NCBI GenBank assembly: GCA_008711295.1
Contig: VUYV01000291.1
Coordinates: 636,661-700,660, forward strand
DNA: 64,000 bases
Direction of reading: 5' to 3'
DNA from: Anarhynchus alexandrinus
Lineage: Eukaryota > Chordata > Aves > Charadriiformes > Charadriidae
The notes beneath the pieces were generated by a model, which searched no databases, was not told the DNA's origin, and saw only the letters and a list, made by a program, of their open reading frames with translations. A program made the position numbers and the translations under genes. This document shows, one piece after another, positions 1 through 11,874 of this stretch (position 1 is the stretch's first letter; every line of letters begins with the position of its first letter).

Positions 1-831
1 CACCCGTCCCTGGGCAGTGACTCGATTCCATGACTCAGCTCAGTTCCTCTCCTTCTGCATCATCATACAAAGCAATTTGGCGTTAGCAGCAAATGAACTC
101 TCCAGAGGCAAACTCTCCAGAGGGGAGACAATCTCTGCTGAAGCCGTTTCGGTTATGGATTCAGACGATGAGGTCAGAAGAGACCTTCAGCTACGCAGAC
201 ATCTGCATCAAATAAAATAATCCCTGTACTAATCACATAATCCCCTGCACCTCTCTGGGTGATAAAACACCCACTTAAAAATTATATTGCTCCTAAAAAT
301 CTTCTATTGCCTGGAGAACCTACCAGTACCAGAGATGAAATGTTATGGAAAATAAGTATGCATAATTTTCACTTTGCTTTGTGCCAGTGAGAGACAGGGA
401 ATGTTTGGACAGAGAGGAAAATTGGGATAGAAACAGTCTGCTCTGCCATTTGTCTGCTCTCTCGCACTAGCAGAGGAGAGGAAATATTTCTGTGATCGGG
501 AAATGCTGAGACAAGAACAGTGTCTGCACCTCTTTTAAGAGATGATATTTCAAGTGGATAGTGTTCCTTCGCCACTGCTTCTCTTTTCTTTGTTAACGTC
601 CCTTTTTATTGTCTAATATTTTTAGCAAGAAGCATCCATGGGCTAAATTAAGGCGGAGATGAGGTTTTTCCTGCTCGCAGCTCTCTCAGTTACCCGAGCT
701 ATGACATTTCCAGCAGGTTTATTTCCCTACAACAATATATAAGAGAGATTTTCTGTTTCCAGTTCTACCCTCGAGTTCCCCATCCTGAGGAGCAGCAATC
801 GCTCGTCTCTGACCCCGTGTTTGTTTTGCAG
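1..831 (+). other. Upstream or intronic sequence of CTXND1
   Basis: No coding exon can be supported here. The stretch ends in a pyrimidine-rich run and a TTTGCAG acceptor at 825-831, so it is most simply the last intron before the CTXND1 coding exon. The 5' non-coding exon(s) cannot be recognised and may lie outside the window. The short open frames look like chance. Confidence 0.6.
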
Positions 832-882
832 GTGGTTGATGATGTTAGGAGTACACATAAACCCAGATGAAGAGCGGCATAA

Positions 883-1065
<183 letters not shown>

Positions 1066-1554
1066 AAGGACTTCGCTAGACAGAGCCATACAATGCTGCG
1101 ACCCAGGAGGCCTTTTCCTACCGGGAAGGCCAACGCACAAACGGCCGTTTTCCGACACGCAGGGCAACGGCAATATCTCCAAGAGCACATAGCCTAAATG
1201 ATTCTCGTTCAACAGGTCAGGATATCAGCAAGCCATTCTGGCAGCACAGTTTAATACTATGCAGCAACCCTTATTCTACTGGAAACGGTTATCATTGTAA
1301 CTCAAGTAGCACAAGGCTCTCCAGACTTTTCCTGATGTAACTCTTGGTCTCGCACAGTTTGGCCTCCCCTCGCCGTCTCCCGCAAATCCAGGGGAACCAT
1401 CAGAATTTGGAAGAGCAACAAGAACATTTTGTCCTTCCTGGAAATAGATTGCTTCAAGTATCTTCCTCAGTCATTATATTTGTGTTTCGAAAAAGGCCCA
1501 GATTTTATAATTTTGTATCCCCGAGCATCACTAAGTAGAAGCGCTAAAGGAAGA

Positions 1555-1770
1555 AGTATTAGGAAGAAGTTTTTCCCTGTGAGGGTGGTGAGGCACTGGC
1601 CCAGGTTGCCCAGAGAGGTTGTTGAGGCCCCATCCCTGGAGGCGTTCAAGGCCAGGCTGGAGGTGGCCTTGGGCAGCCTGGGCTGGTGGGAGGTGTCCCT
1701 GCCTATGGCAGGGGGGTTGGAACTCGATGATCTTCAAGGTCCTTTCCAACCTAAACCATTCTATGATTCT
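1555..1770 (+). mobile_element. CR1 LINE, 5'-truncated 3' end
   Basis: The segment runs from a TTAGGAAGAAGTTTTTCCC-like block through GGTTGCCCAGAGAGGTTGTT to the terminal CTATGATTCT, the typical end of avian CR1 elements in sense orientation. One reading frame stays open through the element, so it is relatively undecayed. It lies about 500 bases downstream of the CTXND1 stop codon and could be part of that gene's 3'UTR. Confidence 0.92.
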
Positions 1771-4248
1771 AAAGCACCTGTGGTTAAATAGGGTTATAGG
1801 AGCAGATTTCTTCTCGGTTCACTTGGTTCTGCACACACACTCCCTACCCCACTGCAGTCACATTTCCAGCCATCGGGACGCAGAAGCGCTCAGACTACAC
1901 TTCCCAAGGGGGCCGTGGACTACTGCTGACCCCATAGCACCACTTCGCTCTGTCCTACTCATGCAAACACTAGGTGGTTTATCATCTCCCACAGGTCCAT
2001 GGATTAGCCAGATATGTCATACCACTTACAATGAGCTTGGCAGCCGCCAGAAGTCCATGGAGGAGAACCTGGACACTGCTGGTTTCCACTACATAGAGCT
2101 TGCTGTGATTTTCATGGAGTGATTCCACGTGTGACTTCATCCATCTTCTGATTCAGGTGCACTTCAGTGGGGTGACACACAAATAGGATGGCAAAGACAA
2201 TAAGGAAGGAGACATTGCTGCTAGCTTTGTCACTCAGACAGACTCCTCAGCATAACAGTTACAGTGACATACAGTAATATACATTCTACCTCGGAGAAAT
2301 TCAGCACCTTCAAAAGAAGAGGTTTTCCACAAATTTGTAAGGTGAATAGCCGTACATTTCCTTCTCTCAGTTCATTAAGACAGCCACGATGCAAGAAGGC
2401 ACAAGTGAAGAGGGAAGCTTTAGAAATGTGTTATTTACATTTTGAAGAGTGGGGATCGGGGGAGTCTGATGTCCTCTATCCCCCAAATCCTAAGCTTTGC
2501 TCACAGCTGCCTTTTTTAGCGACACATTTGGCTTAAGGGGTTGTAAGGAGTTGCTGAAGCAATATGAAGTAGGCACTGCAACCACAACAGGCATCATGAG
2601 CAGACAAGATCTGGAAGCACCAATCCGCAAGAAGGGCATTTCACTCTTTCTCCTCTTCCTTACCATCCTACCTGACCTCTAGGTTCTCGCCATAAGGGCA
2701 ATGCACGGTGGGTGAGAAGGGTGGACCCAAAGGCGGGGACAGGGAATCAGGTGTAGACTTCGTAGGTTACTGTTCTCAGCTCCGACAGATTTGTTTGACG
2801 ATCACACAAGTCACTTCTTTATGTGCCTCAGTCTACTCATCAGTGAAATGGGTACAACAATATTAGCCTGTCTCGCGTTGTTCTGTCTATCTCATAATAC
2901 CAGAAAGCACTTGGAGAGCCTTGGGCTGGGCTACAGAAACAAGGTACTGATTTCCAATTCTTCCCTGTGCAACCAGTGGGGAAGATCTGAATCTCAGTAT
3001 ACAGTGAGGGAAGTTCTCCCCGGGCAGAGGACTTGTCCGGACCTCCATTTACTCTCTCGTAAGGACTGTAGTATTTTGAGTCATACCAAATGGCACCTGG
3101 CTTTGTTACATATTCCACTGCTTCCCGAGGACAGTCTGGATGTAAGGTGCTCAGCACTAATTACAGAGTTCCCAAAACAGCAGGCTATGAGGTACATGGA
3201 GATTTTTGCACGGATCTTTTGCACTGCACAATTTTTGCCAATCTCTGTTGTAGGAGATCCCCATTCAGGAGACAGATTTGAGGACTGGCTATAATCCTGC
3301 TGTTCTCTACCAAGAGACATCCACTGCTTCAATCACCCACCACAGATTGCTCCTCAGGCTGGTATTTAGCCTCAGTTTCTGCTAACCAGTTAATCACCAG
3401 TAACAGGACTTTTTCAAGCATGAATGTTAATGTTCACCAAACTTTGAGCAAATGCATTGGTCTCTCTTACTCATAGGTGTGTCCATCTGTATGACAGGGA
3501 TGGATGCCCTAGCTCGAGGGAGATTGCTTCTGTTCCCTAGGGTAAAGTTTAGAACCCATTTTTTTGTCAGCAAGTCTCATATCCCACCTTGATATTAGTG
3601 GAGCTACTTACAGAATAAAACAAACAAAAAAAACCCCAAATAAATCTATTTCCAGGCTGGAGACGCTTTCAGTTTGCCAGTGACCTGGCCGCGTTCGCGG
3701 CTGACGCAGAGCAAGACCAGAGCTTGTCATCGCTTCTCCCAGTGCCAATGCTCCACTCGATGTCTATCTGCATGAGGAACTCTCTGGCTTTGTCACGCGT
3801 CACTGATAAGCCCCTGTTCAGCTGAGGACTTACGCACGCGCTTAAGGTTAAGCCCCCGAGCAGGCTGCCTGGCTACGCAGAGACCGGGGTCAGTGGTGTG
3901 CTATGTCCTTGGCAGGGCAGGGACGGCAGTGCCCAGCCCTCGCGGGAGCAAAGCCTGCGTGAGAACAACCGGTTGCGAACGGGGGGGAACCAAATTAACA
4001 AGTTTGCTTTGCAAGAATGTGTGCCACTTCTTTTTTTCCTCCGTTTGTCCAGCTGTACAAACCATTTTATGGGTTTTCCTGAAGATGCTAAAGGAAAGGT
4101 CCCTATGGGTAGCTCTATTTTCTAATAAAAAGGTACTTATCCTCCTAACACAGCCTGCCAAGTCCATCCTGTTGACAAAAGAAGATCTCCATAAGCATCT
4201 ACGTACGCACGTCCAGCTTTTCCACGTGACCGCGTAAAAGTCAATGTG

Positions 4249-4284
4249 ATTGTTTTTATATAGNACGCAATTGTTTTTATATAG
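4249..4284. repeat. 15-bp direct duplication flanking a single N
   Basis: ATTGTTTTTATATAG occurs at 4249-4263 and again at 4270-4284, with an N at 4264 between them. The bases after both copies (ACGCAA and CGCAAA) also match. The simplest reading is two overlapping contig ends joined without merging. Confidence 0.85.
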
Positions 4285-7200
4285 CGCAAATGCATTCCGA
4301 TTTCTGCCTTCCCCCACTGGTTACAATCGCACCACCTCATGACTCTAACCAAAAGCAATACTAAACATCGTGCCAAAAGCAGGAATTTTACCCTCCTCCT
4401 TGCGTTCCGAGCCGGGACCTGCCCGCCCGCGGTGGGTCATCGCGGCGCCCGCCCGGTGCCGACCCCACGAGAGCTGGCGGCAAAGCTGCGCTGGTGGGTC
4501 TGTTTCAGCAGGGGCTGCATCGCTGGGCTTGGTGGGCATTTCAGCTGCATGCAACAAGTGCCTCTGCTCTTTTTTGGGTTCTTTTTTTTTTTTTTTAATC
4601 ATTATGCCATACTACCAGCAATTGCACTCAGAGGAAATAACTCAAACTTGTTGCAAATGTATTTATCTGACGCAATAAACAGCTTCAACACGGAAAGCCT
4701 TCTCGTTGTCTCTGTTGCGGCTCACTGCTGGTTGCCAGGACCTCTTTAAAACCACCCACAACACAACAATGTGATTTTCCAGAAAGACGTACGTTCCTGA
4801 CAGCCCTCCTTGGAGGTGTACAGCCGCACCACCGCAGACCCTCAGGAGCTCTGGACAGAGCTGATGGAGCCCCAAGCGTTCCCGTGGCTCTGCCGGGAGG
4901 TCAGCCCCTCCAAAGCGGCTATTGCAGGTTATCCCCTCGGTCAGGAAGAGCACTGAGCGGAGCAGAGCTGCAGTTTGCTGCATTTCAGCCATTCGTTATC
5001 AGTAACGAATCGCATACCGAAAGAAATAGGGCCCGGGAGATCAGAGTCTCTCTCGCTAACAAGTGAAAACGAAGAGTGTGGAGCATCTGTGGGGGTCTCT
5101 TTGAAGAAGCCACAGCGTATGGGATATGCTGAGTAGAAAGCGCCCAGGGAACTCCTCCCCTTGAAAAAGACCAAGAGACAAATGGCCAGTTCTTTCATCT
5201 GGTAAGAGGACTGCCTTGCCTGCAGCCGGGCGCTTTACGTCTGCTTCTCCCTGCAGCGAGCCCTCTGGCAGACACAGCTTTGTGCCTGCAGCCCCGTTTG
5301 CTGCAACGACAAAACCCCACTGACGGATTATTACCCACGTCCCGGTCAGAGGCAGAGGTTGGAGTCTCTCTGCTGTTTTCAGAGCAGCTACTACAGCTAA
5401 TATAAGAGCAGACCTGAACCGAAGCCAGCAGTGGCTGAATTTGGGGAGACACCCTGGAGAACTGTGAGCGGAAAGGTTTTTCTGAAAGGAAGAGGGGTGG
5501 CACTAGCCAGGGGAGCGCAGAGGCGCTGCCGCTGCAGCCCGTGCCACCCAAGGGTGTCCCCGGCTCGCCAGGTCACCGCAGGTCTCGGTGGGCGACTTCA
5601 ACCCGTGTTACTAGAGCCCAGAAGTCAAGTCAGCTCAGGGCTGGGAGGGGGAAAACGCTGTGCTCAGACGCCAGCAATCTCCGAGGGACACGCGGGAGGG
5701 TGGGGAGGACAGCAGACCTCGGGTACTTCACTGGTTCACTTTAGGAACCGGTGTTCCAGCAGAGCGAGCGTACGAGAGATGAAGGCAGTGACTTTTCAAG
5801 ACAGCCCTGAATTAAACTTCCACGCAGCCCGACCGATGCTGACCCCCTGTGCTGCCTGCAGCTTTCACGCCGTCCCCCATTAGCGCTTAGTGCTAACTGA
5901 GCCTACAAAGCCTCGAGCATCTCCTCCTGCAGAGACCCGAGGGCAGCAGCGACACCGCGACCTGCACGTGGGCTGGGTGTTACTGCTGGGGCAAGGAGCC
6001 ACCACCTCTGCAATTTTGCATCTTTAAGGTCAACGGGGCAATGCAAAGGGTGACACCCATGCTCCAGCTCCCCCGCTTCCCGCCCAGTCCCAGTCCGTGG
6101 TGGCAACAGGGTCCGCACCAGCCGTCGGCACAGCAGCGCCTCTGCGATGGCTCCGGCCGCGCTGCCCCGCTGTGAGGACGCTGCGAAACGCAGGCTGGAA
6201 AATGTAAATCCACCTTCTCTCTCCCCTTCCTTACCCTCTCTGCCTCTGACCTTGCCAGCCCAAATTCGCCAGGCTCCAAACCACGTGTTTTAGTTGTCTC
6301 ATGGCTTTACGTCTCGGGTGACTCAATTTAAACCAAGGAGGTTAAATCCCCAAGTTTAACCACGTCTTAATGCAACGATGGGAATTCTTGATTTCAGTCA
6401 ACATTCTTTTGCATTTGCACGCCATATTTTTTAAAAACTATTTTTGTTAAAAATGGTTAATACCTCTTGGCCACTCCTCCCTCTTGCTAACCGGAGGAAA
6501 GCACTGCTCACACGTACATTTTTAAAGCAATACACGGTTTAAGATTCACGGTTGCGTTTATTATCGGGTTTCGATTCAACCCACAATGGCATTAGGAAAT
6601 GTCAAATGATACACTCCTTATTTACAACACTGCATGTTTTGTACTGGGGTTTGGCCAGGCAGCTCCTGAAGGGAAATCAGGAATCAATCAGAAATGTATT
6701 AAAATTGCATTAAGTGTGCTGAAGCCGTAAGGAAAGCAAAGTTTTTCAAAACCTATTTTATATTTAAGATGAATTGGATTTCTCAAGCAGCAGCCATACT
6801 GCTTCTGCAGAGGAAATGGAGTGCCCGGTAGGGGCAAGCGAGCAGCAGAGCTGGGCAGCCCACCAGCCCCCGGGCAAAGCCCAGAGCCACCCCCGGAGCA
6901 GGGTCCGGGGACACGGCAGCTCCAGGACATCCATTCCTCTGCAGGTCCTGAGCCCTGAAGCACGTCTGCCCTGGACCCAGCACACAGCGAGAAGGGGGAC
7001 CAGGAACCCTCCCTGCATGTGCAGCTCCCAACCGGTCCCCTAATGTTCCCCTAATGTTCATTGACAAAGGTGTCAATCCTACAAGCTGACCCAATGGGTG
7101 CTCAGCTGCCACCAGGGACTTCTGCTCCTCCTTATGCATTAACCACGTCTACCCCAGACCTGTTACAGCTGCCAATTAGATAACATGGAGCAAAGGTACA

Positions 7201-10200
7201 AATTAGAAAGCACAGGTCTGTAATTAGAACTTCACGGAAAGCCAAACACGTGCAACAGAGAAAGCGTTGAGGTGAAGATGTTCTTGGGAACAGGGGGACA
7301 TGAGAAGGAGGAACAGCTCGCGGCAGATTTGTATGGGGCAGCATGGTGCCGGTGCTTCAGCCTGTCCCTCACGTACTGCCAAAGCCTTCCATCAATTTTA
7401 AAATTCCAGAAACGATCTCTTTCTTTCTCACGAAGCAGCGACTGTGTGGGCACCCTGAACAGCAGCAGCAATCGAGCCTGAGAAATGGCCTCCTGCCTTA
7501 CTGCTTAAAGCCAAAACCAGAGTGAACCTCACCTGCCAGCTCCGTCCCTCTTAACAAAGTCACTACCCTGACCCTGAACAGCTCCTGAAAGAGCATTTTA
7601 CTTTGAGTTATTACTGCCTGGTTAATGAAGGAATTATGAATATTGCTGACCCAAACGTTTTCATCAAAACTAATTCTTTTCTGCGATATCACATCCATTT
7701 CTAATTAGAATCTCTGCAGAAAACTGGTTTTGGTGAAGAATGCCACCATTTCACACAGAAAATCTATTGTTTCCCTTCGATCCTGAAATATGCTTTAGGG
7801 TTTTATTCCATGCTTTTCTTTTGACACTTAATTATACCAACAGTGCTATTATAAATTGCACCCAGCTTTTTCATTACACACCAACCAGACGATGCTTTGA
7901 TCTATAAGAAAATGCACCTCCAACAGCATCAAACAGAGCCTGCCCTTAGTTTCTTTACCAGCAAAATAACAAAAGCAGACGAAACGTTGGCAGGCAGCAC
8001 GGTTCATCGGACGCGTGGCCACCCCACGGTAAGGCACTACGACAGCGAAGCACCCCCTGCGTCCCTCCAAGACCTTTCACCCAACATCTCAGCATTACTC
8101 ACGCTCAGGATCGCTGCGCACCATCACGGGTCGCTACCGGGAACTGCCGACCGCCGCTGAGTGGAAAAGACCCGGCCAGCACGAAGGATGCTCCAGGCAA
8201 GCATAAAAGCCGTAGTTTCCATTTAGATGCGCGTTTCCCTTTCCGCTGGTGAGGAAAGCAGGGTTTCTCTTCCCACACAACATTGTGTGATTCCGAATGA
8301 GGCCACCCAGGTGGCTGACACAGCAGAAAGGTTTTGGTTTTCCTCCAGGCTTCTGGAGGTCCAAGGAGAAATGTCTTCTCCTACACCCAGGTCACAAACC
8401 TGCTGCTACGACAGGGCAGAGGAAAAGGAGCTCCGGGCTTGATACTTTTTTCTTTTCCTTTCATTTTTGCTGGAAGGCAGGACTAAGGAAACAGATTTAA
8501 CTCAAATTAAAATTAATAACTTCTAGAAGCAGAGAGACCCATGCTCAAACCTAATTGCAGCAGAAGCGGAGGGGAAGCTCTATGCAGAGAGGGCCAAACC
8601 AATCGAAATGGCACTTCAAAAATAAAAATAAACTTTTCCAAGCACCAGGTCTGCACGCTAAACTGAGAACGCCCACGCTGAAGCACCCTCCTGCTTCTTC
8701 TCACCCCCCTTCAGCTTCACCCCTACCCTGCAGACACCTTCCCCCAGAACCAGAAGAGAGCCCCGTGGGCTTCGCTTTAAGGGCCAAAGGTGCAAATTGG
8801 TTGCAGCTGCCCCAGAGGAGGTGGAGCCAGCGGGAGGTGCCCACAGCACCTGGGTGTTTCCCAAAACTTGCGTTGGAGGCTGCTGCCCCCTCCTCCCCCA
8901 CCCCAGCCCAGGCTATAGCGCTGCTCGTCCCCGGCACAAGCAATGCTGGTTTAGGGCAGCACTCCCCGTTGCCCTATAGATCTGCCCTTCGTTTGCCCCT
9001 GGGCGCAGGGTGCCCTGGCAGGCTGAGGGGCGGTGGGGCTGGTGGCTCCGGACTTGTCGTGCCCAGTTATGGCCCCCCCTTCTCCCCAGCGCCTGCCCGA
9101 ACGAAGCCCACTGCCTTCTCCTGAAGGTGAAAGGAAAGTGGCCTTGGGCATGAAAAAAAAAAAAGTTTCTCTCCTTTTTTAGGATCTCGTGGCTTTTTGG
9201 CCCCCATCCATGCAGCAGGCGGCAGATGTCTCTGAGCTCTGTCCTGAGCGAGGGTTTGGACTTTCTCCAGCTGCCTCCGAAACCTGCTCTCAGAGCTGCG
9301 TCTGGTCTCCTGTCCAGAAAATCCCCACCTTCTGGGAACCTGGGGCTTCTCCACCTGTCCCCAGGCTAAAGAAGCGCTGCTCTGTCCCCTGTGGGGTCAC
9401 GGGGAGGGGGGGACCTTACCACCTCCCACCCATCCCCGGCATCACGCAGGGGTACTTGGCCGGACGCTGGGGTGGTGGCACGGGGACGGAAAGCGTGGCC
9501 GCAGCAGATGCAAAGCCACCCTCGTCCCTCGGGGCTGGGGCTGCGGGTGGCAGCCTGGCTCGGGGTCGGGACCCCCCCGGGGGGATTTGTGGCTGGGTGC
9601 CTCCATCCTGCCAGGGGTTGGTTCGCAGCAGGGCTGTCAGCACCGCTGACCTTCCAGCCTGGCCAAGCGAGGAGCCCAATTTCCACTTGTCAGCAGCAAC
9701 CGCAGAGTCAGGTCGGCTCTCTGGGAGAGGAACTCGTTGTCTGTGTACGGGACTCTCCTTCGCCCTGCGCTAAGCTGGGGAAGAGCCCTGTGGATTTAAC
9801 GGTTTCTAATAACTGTGCCTGCACCCAGAAAGCATTGACACCGCGGTCCTTCCTGGCTGCAAAATGTCTGGCACCAGGGTCAAACCCCAGCACTAACGAC
9901 ACACCGCCCCCACCCCTCCATCAGCTCGAGTCTCTCTGCGGGGGCACCCCTCTCCTCAGACACGGCATTTCCAATACCTTACACAGGGCAAGGCGCGACG
10001 TGGACGTTGCTCCTGAGAAATTTCTCCACTGGTTAAGTGCTTTCTGTGTCCTCCTGCCGCTGCCAGGAGTAAAGCCAGGCTCTGCTCAGAGGAACCGCAG
10101 GAGTTATTTCTAAATCCAAGAAGGAAGGTGTCAACTTGCGGTTGTCATTTGAGGTCAAAAGAGAGCACAAAGCATCCGATAAACTGACAACTGAGTCAGA

Positions 10201-11076
10201 GTACCTTAAATAAATATCTGCCTATTAGTTCAACTCCGGGTTTCCACAAGAACCTGAAAGGGAAATAGCTTTTCCTTGATAAACAACAACGAGCCACTGT
10301 TTTCCTGGCCAGGTCATCCCTCCGGGTGATAGTGGAATGTCTTAGGCTGAAAATTTGAATTGATTTGTGGATGGTCCTCCAAGTATCATTCTTGAAAGGG
10401 ACTATTATTATTGCTCACTGGAAGAGAGCCCGTTTCGGCGAACATGCCCCGCTAACAGTGATTTATCTGCACTGCCACATTTTTTCATTAATCTTAATTT
10501 CAAGTTCATTTTTCTCTCCTGCGTGGCCAAAAGGTTCCCATTCCCAATGAGCACCGGGTGCTCCCCAGGATGACACCAACCACCAGCATGGCCCACACCA
10601 CCAAAGCCACCTGGCAGAGCCTGGGAGGAGCAAGGGGGCAGCCGCGGGAAAGCAGCAGCCCACACTCATCCCGCTGTTCCTGCCCGACGCCGGCAGCCTC
10701 ATCAGGCTCTTCACTTTGAGGACCAAGCAAATATTTAACAAGTTCCCCTCGCACAGTACCAGAGTTCATTATCCGGTCTCCTGAGCTCCTTCAGTCAGTA
10801 ATATCCTCTAATTGATGTGATTTGGCACTCGGCCATAGAGTTAAATTGATTTGTAGACCAGCGGGAGACGGCAGATGCCCTTTACACTTGAGAAAAGTGG
10901 CATGTGGCTTTGTTTACTGCCTGCTGCAATGGGATGCCACAGCAAGAGACGCTTTTCCGGAGCACAGGAAGGGGGTCTGAATCCTCGGTGTCCTCTTACC
11001 GCAGCCCCTCTTAGGTGACAAGGTGTGAGTGCCGCTGGTGAGCTGCTGGGGATCGCTCCAGCCATGAAGTTCCCCC

Positions 11077-11160
11077 TCATAGAATCATAGAATTGTCTAG
11101 GTTGGAAGAGCCCCTTGGGATCATCGAGTCCAACCATCTACCCTACTCTACAGAGTTCTC
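11077..11160 (-). mobile_element. CR1 LINE 3'-end fragment, antisense
   Basis: TCATAGAATCATAGAATTG followed by a GGTTGGAAGAGCCCC / ATCATCGAGTCCAACCATC core is the reverse complement of a CR1 3' terminus. Only about 80 bases are recognisable; the inner edge is approximate. It lies about 500 bases beyond the FAH poly(A) signal. Confidence 0.88.
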
Positions 11161-11666
11161 CCCTCCTTCCTTGACCCCAGGGAAGCTGGTGCACGGGGCG
11201 AGAGAAACGGGGAGGTCCCCTCTGTAAAGCCACGGAAAGACGGAGGAGGCATCTCCGTGCTCTCTGTTGAGGGCTGCCCCAACACATATTGATTATCGCA
11301 TCTGCAAATTGCTTTGTTCCAAATTAGTTCACGGCATAGTCATGTAACTCTTTTTTACTCAAGATGGTCCACGAGTTTTTAGCATCCATACGCAACTCAC
11401 CTTCCGGATTTTACCTCCACCATATTAACACTGTGAAAAAAAGAAGCCAGCGTGCAATCTCAGCTCTTCTCATCAACCTAGCGCTCTGGAATGTTTTTGT
11501 TTACTTGAAAGCCTCTTTTTATAATTATGAAAAAACTATTAATGTAGTAGAAGAGTTAAGAATGTCACTTTCCATTTCAGTCATCTTATTCTTACTCTGA
11601 GAATTTTAATCGAGCATTGAAATCCTTTGCTTATCACACCAGAGAGCCATATTCATCTTTAAGATA

Positions 11667-11672
11667 TTTATT
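11667..11672 (-). terminator. FAH polyadenylation signal (AATAAA)
   Basis: TTTATT on the + strand reads AATAAA on the FAH strand, 123 bases after the FAH stop codon. Cleavage would be expected about 15-25 bases further left, near 11645-11655. The short 3'UTR fits my recollection of other FAH transcripts. Confidence 0.65.
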
Positions 11673-11794
11673 CATAATTACAAATAATAAGATTCCAATC
11701 ACTCATATAAAAATAGTAAACCTGAATAAAGCAATGTGACTGTTAGAGGTGGGGGGAGAGCTCCTTCTCCTTGGGTGTCCCCTCACTCTGGTCC

Positions 11795-11874
11795 TCATGG
11801 GTCTGACAACGCTGGAAGGATTTTTCCCGAGCACTGGCCGAATCCCACGCGGAAGCCGTTGCCCTGGCAGTAAC
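11795..11874 (-). CDS. FAH: FAH exon 14 (residues 394-419 and stop)
   Basis: Encodes the C terminus [20 protein letters not shown] followed by ALSDP and TGA (11795-11797). The acceptor CCCCAG lies immediately right of 11874. The last residues differ from the human end but the length is the same. Confidence 0.96.

Larger units (their letters stand above)
1066..11650. other. CTXND1 3'UTR and intergenic region between CTXND1 and FAH
   Basis: About 10.6 kb without any supported exon. The start must hold the CTXND1 3'UTR, of unknown length. Two CR1 fragments lie at 1555-1770 and 11077-11160. GC-rich stretches (for example 8.5-10.1 kb) give long open frames on both strands that resemble nothing I know and look like chance. 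AT-rich islands with clustered homeodomain, FOX, nuclear-receptor and AP-1-like words occur at about 6.3-6.7, 7.14-7.24, 7.58-7.87, 10.13-10.9 and 11.27-11.64 kb. These are candidate regulatory elements by inference only. Confidence 0.7.

Noticed and set aside
1429..1791. 120-residue open frame on the + strand
   Set aside because: Its latter two-thirds is the CR1 3' end read through; annotated as a mobile element instead.
8555..9124. 189-residue open frame on the + strand
   Set aside because: Pro/Ala-rich composition artefact with no resemblance to a known protein.
9391..10113. 240-residue open frame on the + strand
   Set aside because: GC-rich intergenic sequence with overlapping frames on both strands, no domain and no splice context; composition explains it.
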